64,000 bases of DNA from Yponomeuta sedellus (lineage: Eukaryota; Arthropoda; Insecta; Lepidoptera; Yponomeutidae), in the NCBI GenBank assembly GCA_934045075.1, contig OW203722.1:14942796-15006795 (forward strand), read 5' to 3'. Each line of letters opens with the position of its first letter. Position 1 is the stretch's first letter. This document shows, piece by piece, positions 45,629 through 54,781 of the stretch. The notes beneath the pieces were generated by a model. That model did no database searches, was not told the origin of the DNA, and was given only the letters and a program-made list of their open reading frames with translations. Made by a program: the position numbers and the translations under genes.

Positions 45629-45910
45629 TTTGTTTGCTTAGCGACTTAAATATAGGCCAATCAGAGATGTATTCAACAGCAAGGGATATCACCCACTCAA
45701 ACAAAATACTAACACACGATTTAATTTTTTTTTCCATCTTCAATTGATCAGATAATATAGTTTCGTTCAAGTTCAGTAAAATTTCACGAAAACGCGATTT
45801 TCTTTTCTTATTATGTTCATTATCATCCATATTCGTCTTACTCTGATTCTGATCCTCAATCTCGCTATCCGTTGAAGAAGCCATAAACCACTCCATATAG
45901 TTTGCTGTAC
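45621..45910 (-). pseudogene. I-clade ORF1, C-terminal part (shifted frame)
   Basis: The frame reads ILRTANYMEWFMASSTDSEI and, later, LLNLNETILSDQLKMEKKI, ending SKQNG. Its stop overlaps the ORF2 start in ATGGGTAG, the tight ORF1/ORF2 overlap expected in a bicistronic LINE. A single frameshift near 45935 separates it from the knuckle part. Confidence 0.65.
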
Positions 45911-45938
45911 GCAGGATTTTTTTGGTCTACTCTTCACC

Positions 45939-46492
45939 TTATCTTTTTTTCTTTTTACGCTCTGGAGTTTTTAATGTGTAGCCTTCCGCACTTGGGACTT
46001 CAATGGACTTACACGGACTAGACGCTATTTGAGCGTAGGTATGCGTTCTAGTATAATGTTCTTCCGAACTTCGAGGAACTGGCTGTATCGATGCAGGTGA
46101 TTGGTGATATGTGGCTTTCAAAGTTTGTACTGATGGCGGTTCCGGTGATGGTGGAACATACATAGTCAAAGCTCTTCTAAAAGAGCAGTTGTATTCTGCC
46201 ATTATCTCCCTTATTTTCTTCTCTTTCACATATATAGGACATGTTCTTGATAGAGCCATGTGATTTCCAGAACAGTTGGCACATTTGTGAACTTCAATTT
46301 CACAATTCTGGTGTGAGTTGGTACATTTGGGGCAAATAACCTTCGAAGATGGGCAAGTCCTCATTGTATGACCAAACTTCCAGCATCTCGAGCATAACGT
46401 TACTGGGAAAATGTAAGGAGCTACTGCTACCCGGGTTTTGTGGGTGAATACATATGCAGGCAAAGAAGGACCTTTAAAACATATCTTCACGA
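45939..46492 (-). pseudogene. I-clade ORF1, zinc-knuckle part
   Basis: After CFKGPSLPAYVF the peptide has three Cys-rich knuckles: CSRCWKFGHTMRTC, CPKCTNSHQNCEIEVHKC and CANCSGNHMALSRTC. These bind nucleic acid in the retrotransposon RNP. They are followed by KEKKIREIMAEYNCSFRRAL and a Pro/Ser-rich stretch, ending early at KKKKR through a frameshift. The ATG at 46490 is internal to ORF1, not its start. Confidence 0.85.
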
Positions 46493-46624
46493 TTAAAACT
46501 GTTTTTATACGGATTTATGCTCGTTTATTACATTTTTACAATTTTCCAACGTTTCAACGAGCATAAATCCGTATAAAAACAGTTTTAATTATGTCTACTG
46601 CTCGTGTTAACCTTAGAAAATACT
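46493..46624. mobile_element. Penelope 3'-end palindrome inserted in ORF1, 12-bp TSD
   Basis: 132 bp made of two Penelope 3' ends in opposite orientation: a minus part (ACTGTTTTTATACGGATTTA to CCAACGTTT) joined to a plus part (GAGCATAAATCCGTATAAAA to CTTAGAAAATACT). ATATCTTCACGA at 46481-46492 is repeated at 46625-46636, a clear TSD. It interrupts the I-clade ORF1 cleanly. Confidence 0.85.
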
Positions 46625-46636
46625 ATATCTTCACGA

Positions 46637-47000
46637 CTTCACATTCCTCCCAACCACCGTGTTCCAAGGCCCGTCCCTTCAGTCTTTTGACATACAGTAT
46701 CGGAATATCGCTGGAAAGATTTTCTTGGATTTCTTCGTTAGATAGCTCTGCATCTATGTCACGAATTACCCCATACGACACACCGACTTCGTATGTTTTT
46801 TGACATCTAAATCCCCTGTCACTGAATGTTTTGTTTTGTATTAGCATCTCGGCGCTTTCATCGTTATTAAACTGAATCAAAACCTTATAACTGTTAGTGT
46901 ATTTTACTCTCACGACGCCAGGTATATTTTCAGATTTTAACAAGCGTTTTACATCGTTACCACAAACAAAGGAAAAGTTACAGAAAAATGACTTTAACAT
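46637..47000 (-). pseudogene. I-clade ORF1, N-terminal part
   Basis: From the ATG at 47000 (MLKSFFCNFSFVCG) the protein contains RVKYTNSYKVLIQF, RCQKTYEVGVSYGVIRDID and IPILYVKRLKGRALEHG. In I-clade LINEs this part of ORF1p forms an RNA-binding, RRM-like nucleocapsid. The frame is cut at about residue 124 by the insertion at 46493-46624 and resumes on the other side in 45939-46480. Confidence 0.8.
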
Positions 47001-47069
47001 TGTGTTTAAGTTATTGACCCAAGTGATCCAAATTAACGGTTAAAAAAAAGAAAATAGTCTCATTGTGTG

Positions 47070-47140
47070 GCGTGAGTGCGTGTGTGCGTATGTGTTGTGT
47101 GTGAATGCGTGTGGTGTGTGTGTGTGTGTGTGTGAGAGAG
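47070..47140. repeat. (GT)n microsatellite
   Basis: Imperfect then perfect GT repeats ending in GAGAGAG. Lies between the LINE 5' end and another LINE fragment. Confidence 0.9.
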
Positions 47141-47141
47141 T

Positions 47142-47440
47142 TATTTGTTTTTCATTTGTTCGATTATGTTGTTTTTGAACGTTTGTTTTGAATATATGAA
47201 AGGATCTACCTCACTAAATTGTTTATTGTACGTGTTACATAACCTAACCAGAATAGATTTTTTCGTATAATTGGTCCTGCGGAAGGGCACATGCAGAAGG
47301 CGAGTGTGCCTGGTCCGCCGTGACGTCACGTGCAGTCCAAGCTCACTCAGAAGACTCGGACAGTCTAAGGATCCACGAAGAATACTGTACGGTAACGTCA
47401 TGTCTATTACGATGCGTCGGTCTTGTAGGGGAGACAGTCT
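47142..47440 (-). pseudogene. LINE ORF2 C-terminal fragment (Jockey/CR1-like)
   Basis: The minus frame reads LSPLQDRRIVIDMTLPYSIL, RGSLDCPSLLSELGLHVTSR, VPFRRTNYTKKSILVRLCNT and DPFIYSKQTFKNNI. The order (LQ.RR, ID/LDCP.LL..I, VP.R.TN, LCN, D.F..S...FK) is the conserved C-terminus of Jockey/CR1-type ORF2. It is 5'-truncated, and the first 20 or so residues of the open frame are not part of it. Confidence 0.7.
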
Positions 47441-47444
47441 ATGA

Positions 47445-47995
47445 TGTTCGCAACTCTTTTCGTAAGTGTAACGTTCGTAAGTGTAAATTCTAAATAAAAT
47501 GCAACAAAACAATGCGCGCTTTGTTTACGATAACACAAACCGGTCGAACGTCCTGCCTTCGCAAGCGCGGCTGTCACTGAATCGCACCGTTTGTATTAAT
47601 AAATCTTTTTGTTAAGCCTTTGTTTATTTTTTGTAATTATTAATATGATGGTATGTTCACGGTGTTATTTATAAAAAACAGAATGAATCTAAAAAGCTGT
47701 CTAAAAAAATTGGAAATTTGAGGGCTGTTTAGTCTGTGATATAATCGTTTCATTTACCATAGACTATCTTGTGTAGGTCTGACTGAATCTTTAAAGTGGC
47801 GTCGAAAATTATAGTATTTAGTGACTTTGTTTGATTTTAGACGTGTCGTAGTAATAAACACACATTACCTACCTGTAATCCTGACCTATGGAAAGTTTCT
47901 AAAGGATTTAGTTATGAGCTACGTTCAAATTATAAGTTACTTATAATTTGTCCGTCGCGGAGGATGTGTCAAACCGGACACAGTCGAGTGAGTTC
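47445..47995. other. Non-coding interval
   Basis: No recognised feature. Confidence 0.35.
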
Positions 47996-48012
47996 CAGCC
48001 TAACTGCCTTTC

Positions 48013-48468
48013 GTGAGAGGTGTGACTGACAAAATTGGGAGTATTTTGAAACGCGCTTCAATCAGAACCATCTACAAGCCGCCAAGAAAGATACACCAAT
48101 TCATGCGAAGTGTCAAGTACAGGATTCCCTTACAAGAGGCAGGAGTATACAAGCTTGAATGTGAATGTGGTTCCTCGTACATTGGTCAAACCAAGCGTAC
48201 CATAGCTGAACGGGTGAAGGAACATATCGCGGACGTGAAACATAAGCGCTCTGGTAGATCTGCAGTCAGCGAACATATACTTAGCGGTACCAACCACTTT
48301 ATACATTTTGATAAAGTTAAAGTTATAGCCCGAGAAGACCGTTTCTTCCCTAGAATGATACGCGAGGCAATAGAGATCCGCCGGCATCCAAATTTCAATA
48401 GAGATCGTGGTTGGAATATACAGGCAGCATGGGAACCAGTGCTTAAGTGCATGAGACCCCCTTGCTAA
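48013..48468 (+). CDS. GIY-YIG endonuclease domain of Penelope element
   Basis: 151 residues, uninterrupted. The linker SIRTIYKPPRKIHQFMRSV precedes a CxC pair in YKLECECGSSYIGQTKRTIA: GVY and SYIG are the GIY-YIG core, with the conserved Arg in KRTIAERVKEH and, after KRSGRSAVSEHIL, the catalytic Glu region near MIREAIEIRRHPNFNRDRGW. The C-terminus WEPVLKC is family-typical. In PLEs this nuclease cuts the target for integration. The first ATG is internal to the original single ORF, so no normal protein start is implied. Confidence 0.85.
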   Translation: MRGVTDKIGSILKRASIRTIYKPPRKIHQFMRSVKYRIPLQEAGVYKLECECGSSYIGQTKRTIAERVKEHIADVKHKRSGRSAVSEHILSGTNHFIHFDKVKVIAREDRFFPRMIREAIEIRRHPNFNRDRGWNIQAAWEPVLKCMRPPC

Positions 48469-48639
48469 AAGTGTGACTGTAGAGTTAATTTTAATTTCAA
48501 TTAATAATCAATATTTTTAGTTCATGTAAAATAATTGGTTTTATAAATTTAATTTTTAACTTCCATTACTAATAATCAATATTGTTGACTTCGTATAAAA
48601 TAATTGATTTACCTATTTTGGAACGTAACTTCATAATTA

Positions 48640-48841
48640 ACTTTTGTAATTTTCGCCGAGGGTAGTAAACTAACAGTTAATGCTTTCAAAAAGACGCCTA
48701 CCACCTCAGTCATCCGAGACCACGGCACCTGTAAAAGTTCCGAAACGTCGGAAAATTGTAAAAATGTAATAAACAAGCATACATCCATATAGAAACAGTT
48801 TTAATTATGTCTAGTGCTCGTGTTAACCTTAGAAAATACTA
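48640..48841 (+). repeat. Penelope 3' terminal sequence
   Basis: CGCCGAGGGTAGTAAACTAA, GACGCCTACCACCTCAGTCA, GACCACGGCACCTG, CCGAAACGTCGG and GCTCGTGTTAACCTTAG in order. The same string, complete or partial, occurs four times in the window. Confidence 0.85.
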
Positions 48842-49305
48842 TATTTAATCTGCATTTGAGTAGTATTTTATGGAATCGTATTTAAATAAAGAACACTCAG
48901 TTTTTGTCTCTACGATGACGGGAATTTACTATAATCGGAGGCGTCTAATCTATCGTCCGGCCGCTGGGAGAATACGATCCTGACAGGTCACGATGGAACG
49001 GACGACGTAACTATGAAGTGGCTTTGAATTTTCGATAAAAATATTTTTAAGTTCTATTTGTCCTACTAGCAAATAATTATCATTGAAACTATACTATTAT
49101 GTAAACTTACAATCAATGTAATATTTTGCGTAGTAATTTAAATGTTAAATAAAGAAGAAATCAATATTTAATGTTCATGCCTAAAATCCGTACTACGCTG
49201 TTACAAGGTTAAGTCAACCGTATTTTTTTGGAGTGATGTACCAAAAATAAAGAAAATAATCACGTACCTGTCGTTATATTTTATATTATTTTTTTTGTAA
49301 AATAT
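48842..49305. other. Non-coding interval containing an inverted-repeat arm
   Basis: GGCCGCTGGGAGAATACGAT plus CCTGA at 48959-48984 is repeated inverted at 53069-53094, beyond the SINE palindrome. Nothing else is recognised. Confidence 0.5.
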
Positions 49306-49309
49306 AACG

Positions 49310-49470
49310 CGAAAGAAAGGATGTCCTAAAACCACCTGGAGACGCTCAGTCCAGCAGGAAGCCACTATCGGGACAAACATGGAGGAGCTTGAAATAAAGG
49401 CGCAAAATCGGCCACTATGGAAGTCCTATGTCCCTAACGAGGGATAACAGGAAATGATGATGATGATATG
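49310..49470 (+). pseudogene. LINE 3'-end fragment with (ATG)n tail
   Basis: A frame reads RKGCPKTTWRRSVQQEATIG then MEELEIKAQNRPLWKSYVPN, stop, and GATGATGATGAT. It matches the RGRPK.TWRR.V..E......W.EL...AQ.R..W terminus of an insect LINE family whose tails are trinucleotide repeats. Confidence 0.75.
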
Positions 49471-49501
49471 CATATAATTATTTTATGTTCATTATTACAC
49501 T

Positions 49502-51489
49502 ATTTTTTTTTTTTTATTTTTAATGCACTAACCCGTGCTAAGGAACAAATTTAAAAACCTATTTAGAGGCTAAAAATTTCACCCATGCCGGGATTCGAAC
49601 CCGCAACCTCTGGCTATCCGTACCAGCGCTCTACCAATTGAGCCAGTGGGCGACTCACGGCATCAGTGAAATTTCGAACCTCTTTACAATATTCTCTGTA
49701 TTACGTACAGGCAGCGACATCTGACTTAAGCAAATTGCATTACTTACAGCCCCGACTACCTACTTTGCAGTTAGGTTTAACATCGGAACGATATCACTGT
49801 ACCCACATGATTACACTATTTTTATTTTTTATTTTTAATGCAATAACCCGTGCTAAGGAACAAATTTAAAACCTATTAAGAGGCTAAAAATTTCACCCAT
49901 GCCGGGATTCGAACCCGCAACCTCTGGCTATCCGTACCAGCGCTCTACCAATTGAGCCAATGGGCGACTCACGGCATCAGTGAAATTTCGAACCTCTTTA
50001 CAATATTCTCTGTATTACGTACAGGCAGCGACATCTGACTTAAGCAAATTGCATTACTTACAGCCCTGACTACCTACTTTGCAGTTAGGTTTAACATCGG
50101 AACGATATCACTGTACCCACATGATTACACTATTATTTTTTTTTTATTTTTAACGCACTAACCCGTGCTAAGGAACAAATTTAAAAACCTATTTAGAGGC
50201 TAAAAATTTCACCCATGCCGGGATTCAAACCCGCAACCTCTGGCTATCCGTACCAGCGCTCTACCAATTGAGCCAATGGGCGACTCACGGCATCAGTGAA
50301 ATTTCGAACCTCTTTACAATATTCTCTGTATTACGTACAGGCAGCGACATCTGACTTAAGCAAATTGCATTACTTACAGCCCCGACTACCTACTTTGCAG
50401 TTAGGTTTAACATCGGAACGATATCACTGTACCCACATGATTACACTATATTTTTATTTTTTATTTTTAATGCAATAACCCGTGCTAAGGAACAAATTTA
50501 AAAACCTATTAAGAGGCTAAAAATTTCACCCATGCCGGGATTCGAACCCGCAACCTCTGGCTATCCGTACCAGCGCTCTACCAATTGAGCCAATGGGCGA
50601 CTCACGGCATCAGTGAAATTTCGAACCTCTTTACAATATTCTCTGTATTACGTACAGGCAGCGACATCTGACTTAAGCAAATTGCATTACTTACAGCCCT
50701 GACTACCTACTTTGCAGTTAGGTTTAACATCGGAACGATATCACTGTACCCACATGATTACTTTATTATTTTTTTTTATTTTTAATGGACTAACCCGTGC
50801 TAAGGAACAAATTTAAAAACCTATTTAGAGGCTAAAAATTTCACCCATGCCGGGATTCGAACCCGCAACCTCTGGCTATCCGTACCAGCGCTCTACCAAT
50901 TGAGCCAATGGGCGACTCACGGCATCAGTGAAATTTCGAACCTCTTTACAATATTCTCTGTATTACGTACAGGCAGCGACATCTGACTTAAGCAAATTGC
51001 ATTACTTACAGCCCCGACTACCTACTTTGCAGTTAGGTTTAACATCGGAACGATATCACTGTACCCACATGATTACACTATATTTTTATTTTTTATTTTT
51101 AATGCACTAACCCGTGCTAAGGAACAAATTTAAAAACCCATTTAGAGGCTAAAAATTTCACCCATGCCGGGATTCGAACCCGCAACCTCTGGCTATCCGT
51201 ACCAGCGCTCTACCAATTGAGCCAATGGGCGACTCACGGCATCAGTGAAATTTCGAACCTCTTTACAATATTCTCTGTATTACGTACAGGCAGCGACATC
51301 TGACTTAAGCAAATTGCATTACTTACAGCCCCGACTACCTACTTTGCAGTTAGGCTTAACATCGGAACGATATCACTGTACCCACATGATTACACTATTT
51401 TTTTTTTATTTTTAATGCACTAACCCGTGCTAAGGAACAAATTTAAAAACCTATTTAGAGGCTAACACTTTCACCCATGCCGGGATTCG
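49502..51489 (-). mobile_element. Tandem tRNA-SINE array, minus block (7 units)
   Basis: Seven units repeat every 313-317 bp, marked by ACCCGTGCTAAGG at 49531, 49846, 50161, 50478, 50793, 51110 and 51423. On the minus strand each has a cloverleaf-capable head (acceptor CGCCCAT with ATGGGTG; D-arm GCTC/GAGC; anticodon arm CTGGC-ACGGATA-GCCAG; box A TGGCTCAATTGG; box B GGTTCGAATCC), then AATTTTTAGCCTCTAAATAG, a T/A-rich joint and a 160-bp spacer ending TTTCACTGATGCCGTGAG. Position 33 is C, and the variable loop is short although the GGA anticodon would mean Ser, so the heads are not genuine tRNAs. Units differ by only a few bases. The seventh is cut inside its T-arm. Confidence 0.9.
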
Positions 51490-51515
51490 TCCATTCGATT
51501 CGTCCGGATTCGAGA

Positions 51516-52868
51516 GTCGCCCATTGGCTCAATTGGTAGAGCACTGGCACGGATAGCCAGAGGTTGTGGGTTCGAATCCCGGCATGGGTGAAATTTTTAG
51601 CCTCTAAATGGGTTTTTAAATTTGTTCCTTAGCACGGGTTAGTGCATTAAAAATAAAAATAGTGTAATCATGTGGGTACAGTGATATCGTTCCGATGTTA
51701 AACCTAACTGCAAAGTAGGTAGTCGGGGCTGTATGTAATGCAATTCGCTTAAGTCAGATGTCGCTGCCTGTACGTAATACAGAGAATATTGTAAAGAGGT
51801 TCGAAATGTCACTGATGCCGTGAGTCGCCCATTGGCTCAATTGGTAGAGCGCTGGTACAGATAGCCAGAGGTTGCGGGTTCGAATCCCGACATGGGTGGA
51901 ATTTTTAGCCTCTAAATAGGTTTTTAAATTTGTTCCTTAGCACGGGTTAGTGCATTAAAAATAAAAAAAAAATTGTGTAATCATGTGGGTACAGTGATAT
52001 CGTTCCGATGTTAAACCTAACTGCAAAGTAGGTAGTTGGGGCTGTAAGTAATGCAATTTGCTTAAGTCAGATGTGGCTGCCTGTACGTAATACAGAGAAT
52101 ATTGTAAAGAGGTTCGAAATTTCACTGATGCCGTGAGTCGCCCATTGGCTAAATTGGTAGAGCGCTGGTACGGATAGCCAGAGGTTGCGGGTTCGAATCC
52201 CGGCATGGGTGAAATTTTTAGCCTCTAAATAGGTTTTTAAATTTGTTCCTTAGCACGGGTTAGTGCATTAAAAATAAAAATAAAAAATAGTGTAATCATG
52301 TGGGTACAGTGATATCGTTCCGATGTTAAACCTAACTGCAAAGTAGGTAGTCGGGGCTGTAAGTAATGCAATTTGCTTAAATCAGATGTCGGTGCCTGTA
52401 CGTAATACAGAGAATATTGTAAAGAGGTTCGAAATTTCACTGATGCCGTGAGTCGCCCATTGGCTCAATTGGTAGAGCGCTGGTACGGATAGCCAGAGGT
52501 TGCGGGTTCGAATCCCGGCATGGGTGAAATTTTTAGCCTCTAAATAGGTTTTTAAATTTGTTCCTTAGCACGGGTTAGTGCATTAAAAATAAAAAAAAAA
52601 TAGTGTAATCATGTGGGTACAGTGATATCGTTCCGATGTTAAACCTAACTGCAAAGTAGGTAGTCGGGGCTGTAAGTAATGCAATTTGCTTAAGTCAGAT
52701 GTCGCTGCCTGTAGGTAATACAGAGAATATTGTAAAGAGGTTCGAAATTTCACTGATGCCGTGAGTCGCCCATTGGCTCAATTGGTAGAGCGCTGGTACG
52801 GATAGCCAGAGGTTGCGGGTTCGAATCCCGGCATGGGTGAAATTTTTAGCCTCTAAATAGGTTTTTAA
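51516..52868 (+). mobile_element. Tandem tRNA-SINE array, plus block (5 units)
   Basis: Heads start with GTCGCCCATTGGCT at 51516, 51824, 52137, 52452 and 52765 (period 308-315 bp). The sequence is the reverse complement of the left block, so the two blocks face each other head to head. Variants include GCACTGG for GCGCTGG in the first head and a C-to-A change (GGCTAAATTGG) in the box A of the third. The last unit ends within the tail at AAATAGGTTTTTAAAT. Peptides predicted across the spacer (starting MKFRTSLQYSLYYVQAATSD) recur only because the DNA repeats; they are not genes. Confidence 0.9.
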
Positions 52869-53280
52869 ATATTTTATGTTCAATTAAGTTAAGTTCGTTT
52901 AATTAAGTTTTTGTTTTATTTTAATGTGCAATAAAAAGGATAACATACCTATTAGTTTATTTATTTACATACAAATCGTGAGTAGGTGGCAAAAGCTAGT
53001 TAAGAATAACGTAACGAATGGTAACGTTGATTATCTCCCATCACTAGTCATGTGAAATAGACAGGTTTCAGGATCGTATTCTCCCAGCGGCCGAACATTA
53101 AACTGTCTATGATCGGGTCCAGTCTAAAGTCGCCCGTAACTTATCTAAATACAATGTGATGTCAACTGTACTACGAATTGTTACATGTAGAGTGAATGGT
53201 TAAGGGTGCTTACCTGCTATCCATCTCTACCGGACATTCATATAATTTTAATCATAGTAAATTAATCAGCTTACCGCTCG
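52869..53280. other. Non-coding interval with the right inverted-repeat arm
   Basis: Contains the 53069-53094 arm pairing with 48959-48984. GGCAAAAGCTAGTT near 52988 resembles a Helitron 3' end (compare 37296), but no start was found. Confidence 0.45.
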
Positions 53281-53650
53281 TGGCCACAAGCGGTCGTGGC
53301 TAAATCAAACCGAGTGATTGAAATTAATCACTTGCGTTAAGAAACAATAGGCGCGGTCAGGTGTAGGATGGGTGACCGTCTATTGACTACCGCTAGTGGC
53401 ATTTTTCCCGAGCGCTTCCGTGCTTCGCAAGGAAGGTTAAGCCCTTGGTGCCGGTTGTCATGTAATGGCAGACTTTAAGCCATATGAGAAGCCTTGCGGA
53501 CGGCTTGATAACTTCTGACAGTAAGGCCCGCCTTACAATCCTCCGCCAAACCTGACTTGGCCCCCGTGGTGGAGTATGGCCTAACGTTCCTGCGATGCAG
53601 GAAGAGACCCGTGCCCCAGCAGTGGGGACATACAAGGGCTGATATCGAAT
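53281..53650 (+). mobile_element. 5S rRNA-derived SINE with RTE-like tail, copy 2
   Basis: The head carries TGATTGAAATTAATCACTTG, then TAGGCGCGGTCAGGTGTAGG and ATGGGTGACCG, matching the 5S internal control region more closely than copy 1 (AAATTAAGCAGCGTCGGGCG followed by GCGG in 5S). The middle repeats GCTTCCGTGCTTCGCAAGGA, and the tail is GAAGAGACCCGTGCCCCAGC then AGTGGGGACATACAAGGGC and GATATCGAAT. About 80% like copy 1 by eye. Confidence 0.8.
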
Positions 53651-53670
53651 CAGCTTACCTAGTTATGTGA

Positions 53671-53708
53671 AATGTAGACTGAAAAACACTTCAGTCTACA
53701 TTCACAAC
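53671..53708. repeat. Short inverted repeat
   Basis: GTGAAATGTAGACTGA faces TCAGTCTACATTCAC with an 8-base loop and one bulge. Confidence 0.75.
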
Positions 53709-54630
53709 ATAGTCACGTAACAACGTGAAAGTCGAACTTGACCAAAGTGCTCCATGTACGGGAATATCGTGTCAGCACTACCAGACAGACCCACATTTCT
53801 ACAAATGGACCTGTCGCGTATGTCCCAACCCACTAAGAGGAAGGGATTAGAGATATCAATTTGACAAGACAGTTGTACGATGCCCAGTCGATGGTATATT
53901 ATCGACCGACTGTACTAGAAATAAATAAAATATGCCTAACCCGTGCGTTGTAAGGGTTTGTAAAACTACTAGTATGTAAGGGGTAAAGATTGAATTCGAA
54001 TAAAGGTCGAATTCAATCGACTTTTAAAACTTTTTAAGAAATAGTGTTTGTGCCGTGTTATTTATGTATTTACTATCAGTGACACGGCGGTAATTCCGGT
54101 TTAGGGTTCCGTAGTCAACAAGGAACCCTGATAGTAAACATGCTGTCTGTATGTTCATGGTTAAGCTCAGAGACGATATTAATCACCGACAAAACGGTAT
54201 AATAAAATCGTTTTTTAAGGTAGGTACCTCCTCTGAAGCTAAATTAGGGATGCATTTGTTTTCCTCGCCTACACTGTAGTGTGGGGTATTGTTCGATTGG
54301 TAGTTTAAAAATATTATGATTGTAGGAAAACACATTTCGGCTTAGGGATGCGTTTGCGAAATAAGAAACTTTAATGTGCAGATTTTAATTAAAATATTCC
54401 TCTTCTCTTCAATAAACGTTTGATGGTAGAAATGGTTAAGTAATAAAGGCAGTAACACACAAAAGAAGGAAAATTCAACTATCACGACTAAGAAGCCTTA
54501 ATAAGTTAACCAGTAATAGGCGACGAAATTTTAAGAGGAAAACCTGCGTACAGTTTCCATGGAAATTACTTTGACGAAGTTATTAGTTCTGTAAAGAATG
54601 TACAAACCCCCACGGTTTAGAATCGTTTAT
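53709..54630. other. Non-coding interval
   Basis: Contains a scrap of the GGGTTCCGTA repeat (54105-54140: TTAGGGTTCCGTAGTCAACA then AGGAACCCTGATAG) and, at 54270-54300, CCTACACTGTAGTGTGGGGT, which recalls the ends of the MITE at 61591. Confidence 0.4.
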
Positions 54631-54635
54631 TGCGC

Positions 54636-54762
54636 CAGACATGAACTTGGAAGGTTTAAAATTTCAGTTTGATACTCCAATTCATAATTGCGCCTAGCCC
54701 GACTGGAACTTAGAAAGTTTTAAATTTCAGTTTGATTGTCCAATTCATTAGTCCAAATCTCA
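54636..54762. repeat. Two-copy tandem duplication upstream of the PLE ORF
   Basis: GAACTTGGAAGGTTTAAAAT followed by TTCAGTTTGATACTCCAATT is repeated as GAACTTAGAAAGTTTTAAAT and TTCAGTTTGATTGTCCAATT about 72 bp later, just before the Penelope ORF. It could be part of the element's 5' region. Confidence 0.7.
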
Positions 54763-54781
54763 ACGACGTCATTATTTTGAG

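Larger units (their letters stand above)
41778..47040 (-). mobile_element. I-clade LINE, nearly full length, inactivated
   Basis: A two-ORF LINE on the minus strand. ORF1 carries zinc knuckles; ORF2 carries APE endonuclease, RT and RNase H, the last placing it in the I superfamily. The 3' end has TTTGTACAAAACCC, an AATAAA and an A-rich tail near 41780-41800. Defects: ORF1 is split by a Penelope-derived insertion, with a frameshift near its end; ORF2 has frameshifts near 45125, 44070 and 42505, a nonsense codon at 43213-43215, and a changed RT active site. The number of single lesions in otherwise good frames suggests a moderately recent insertion. I found no TSD. Confidence 0.88.
48001..48841 (+). 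mobile_element. 5'-truncated Penelope-like element
   Basis: Homology starts abruptly at CTGCCTTTCGTGAGAGG (LPFVRGVTDK), corresponding to the linker between RT and endonuclease in the copy at 54782-57007. It continues through the GIY-YIG domain and a 370-bp 3' UTR to TGTTAACCTTAGAAAATACT near 48840. The RT is lost. This copy supplies the reference 3' end used to identify the fragments at 13.56, 13.91 and 46.49 kb. Confidence 0.85.

Noticed and set aside
49666..52440. Recurrent 60-83 residue ORFs beginning MKFRTSLQYSLYYVQAATSD
   Set aside because: They repeat only because the SINE spacer repeats; they run through pol III spacer DNA, lack any domain, and differ at their ends wherever the poly(T) joint varies.
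49580..52840. Cluster of genuine tRNA-Ser(GGA) genes
   Set aside because: The heads fold like tRNA but have C at position 33, no long Ser variable arm, imperfect T-stem, and are fused to SINE bodies.
31229..53650. 5S rRNA genes
   Set aside because: Only the internal control region resembles 5S; the 5' and 3' stems are absent and the sequence continues into a SINE tail.
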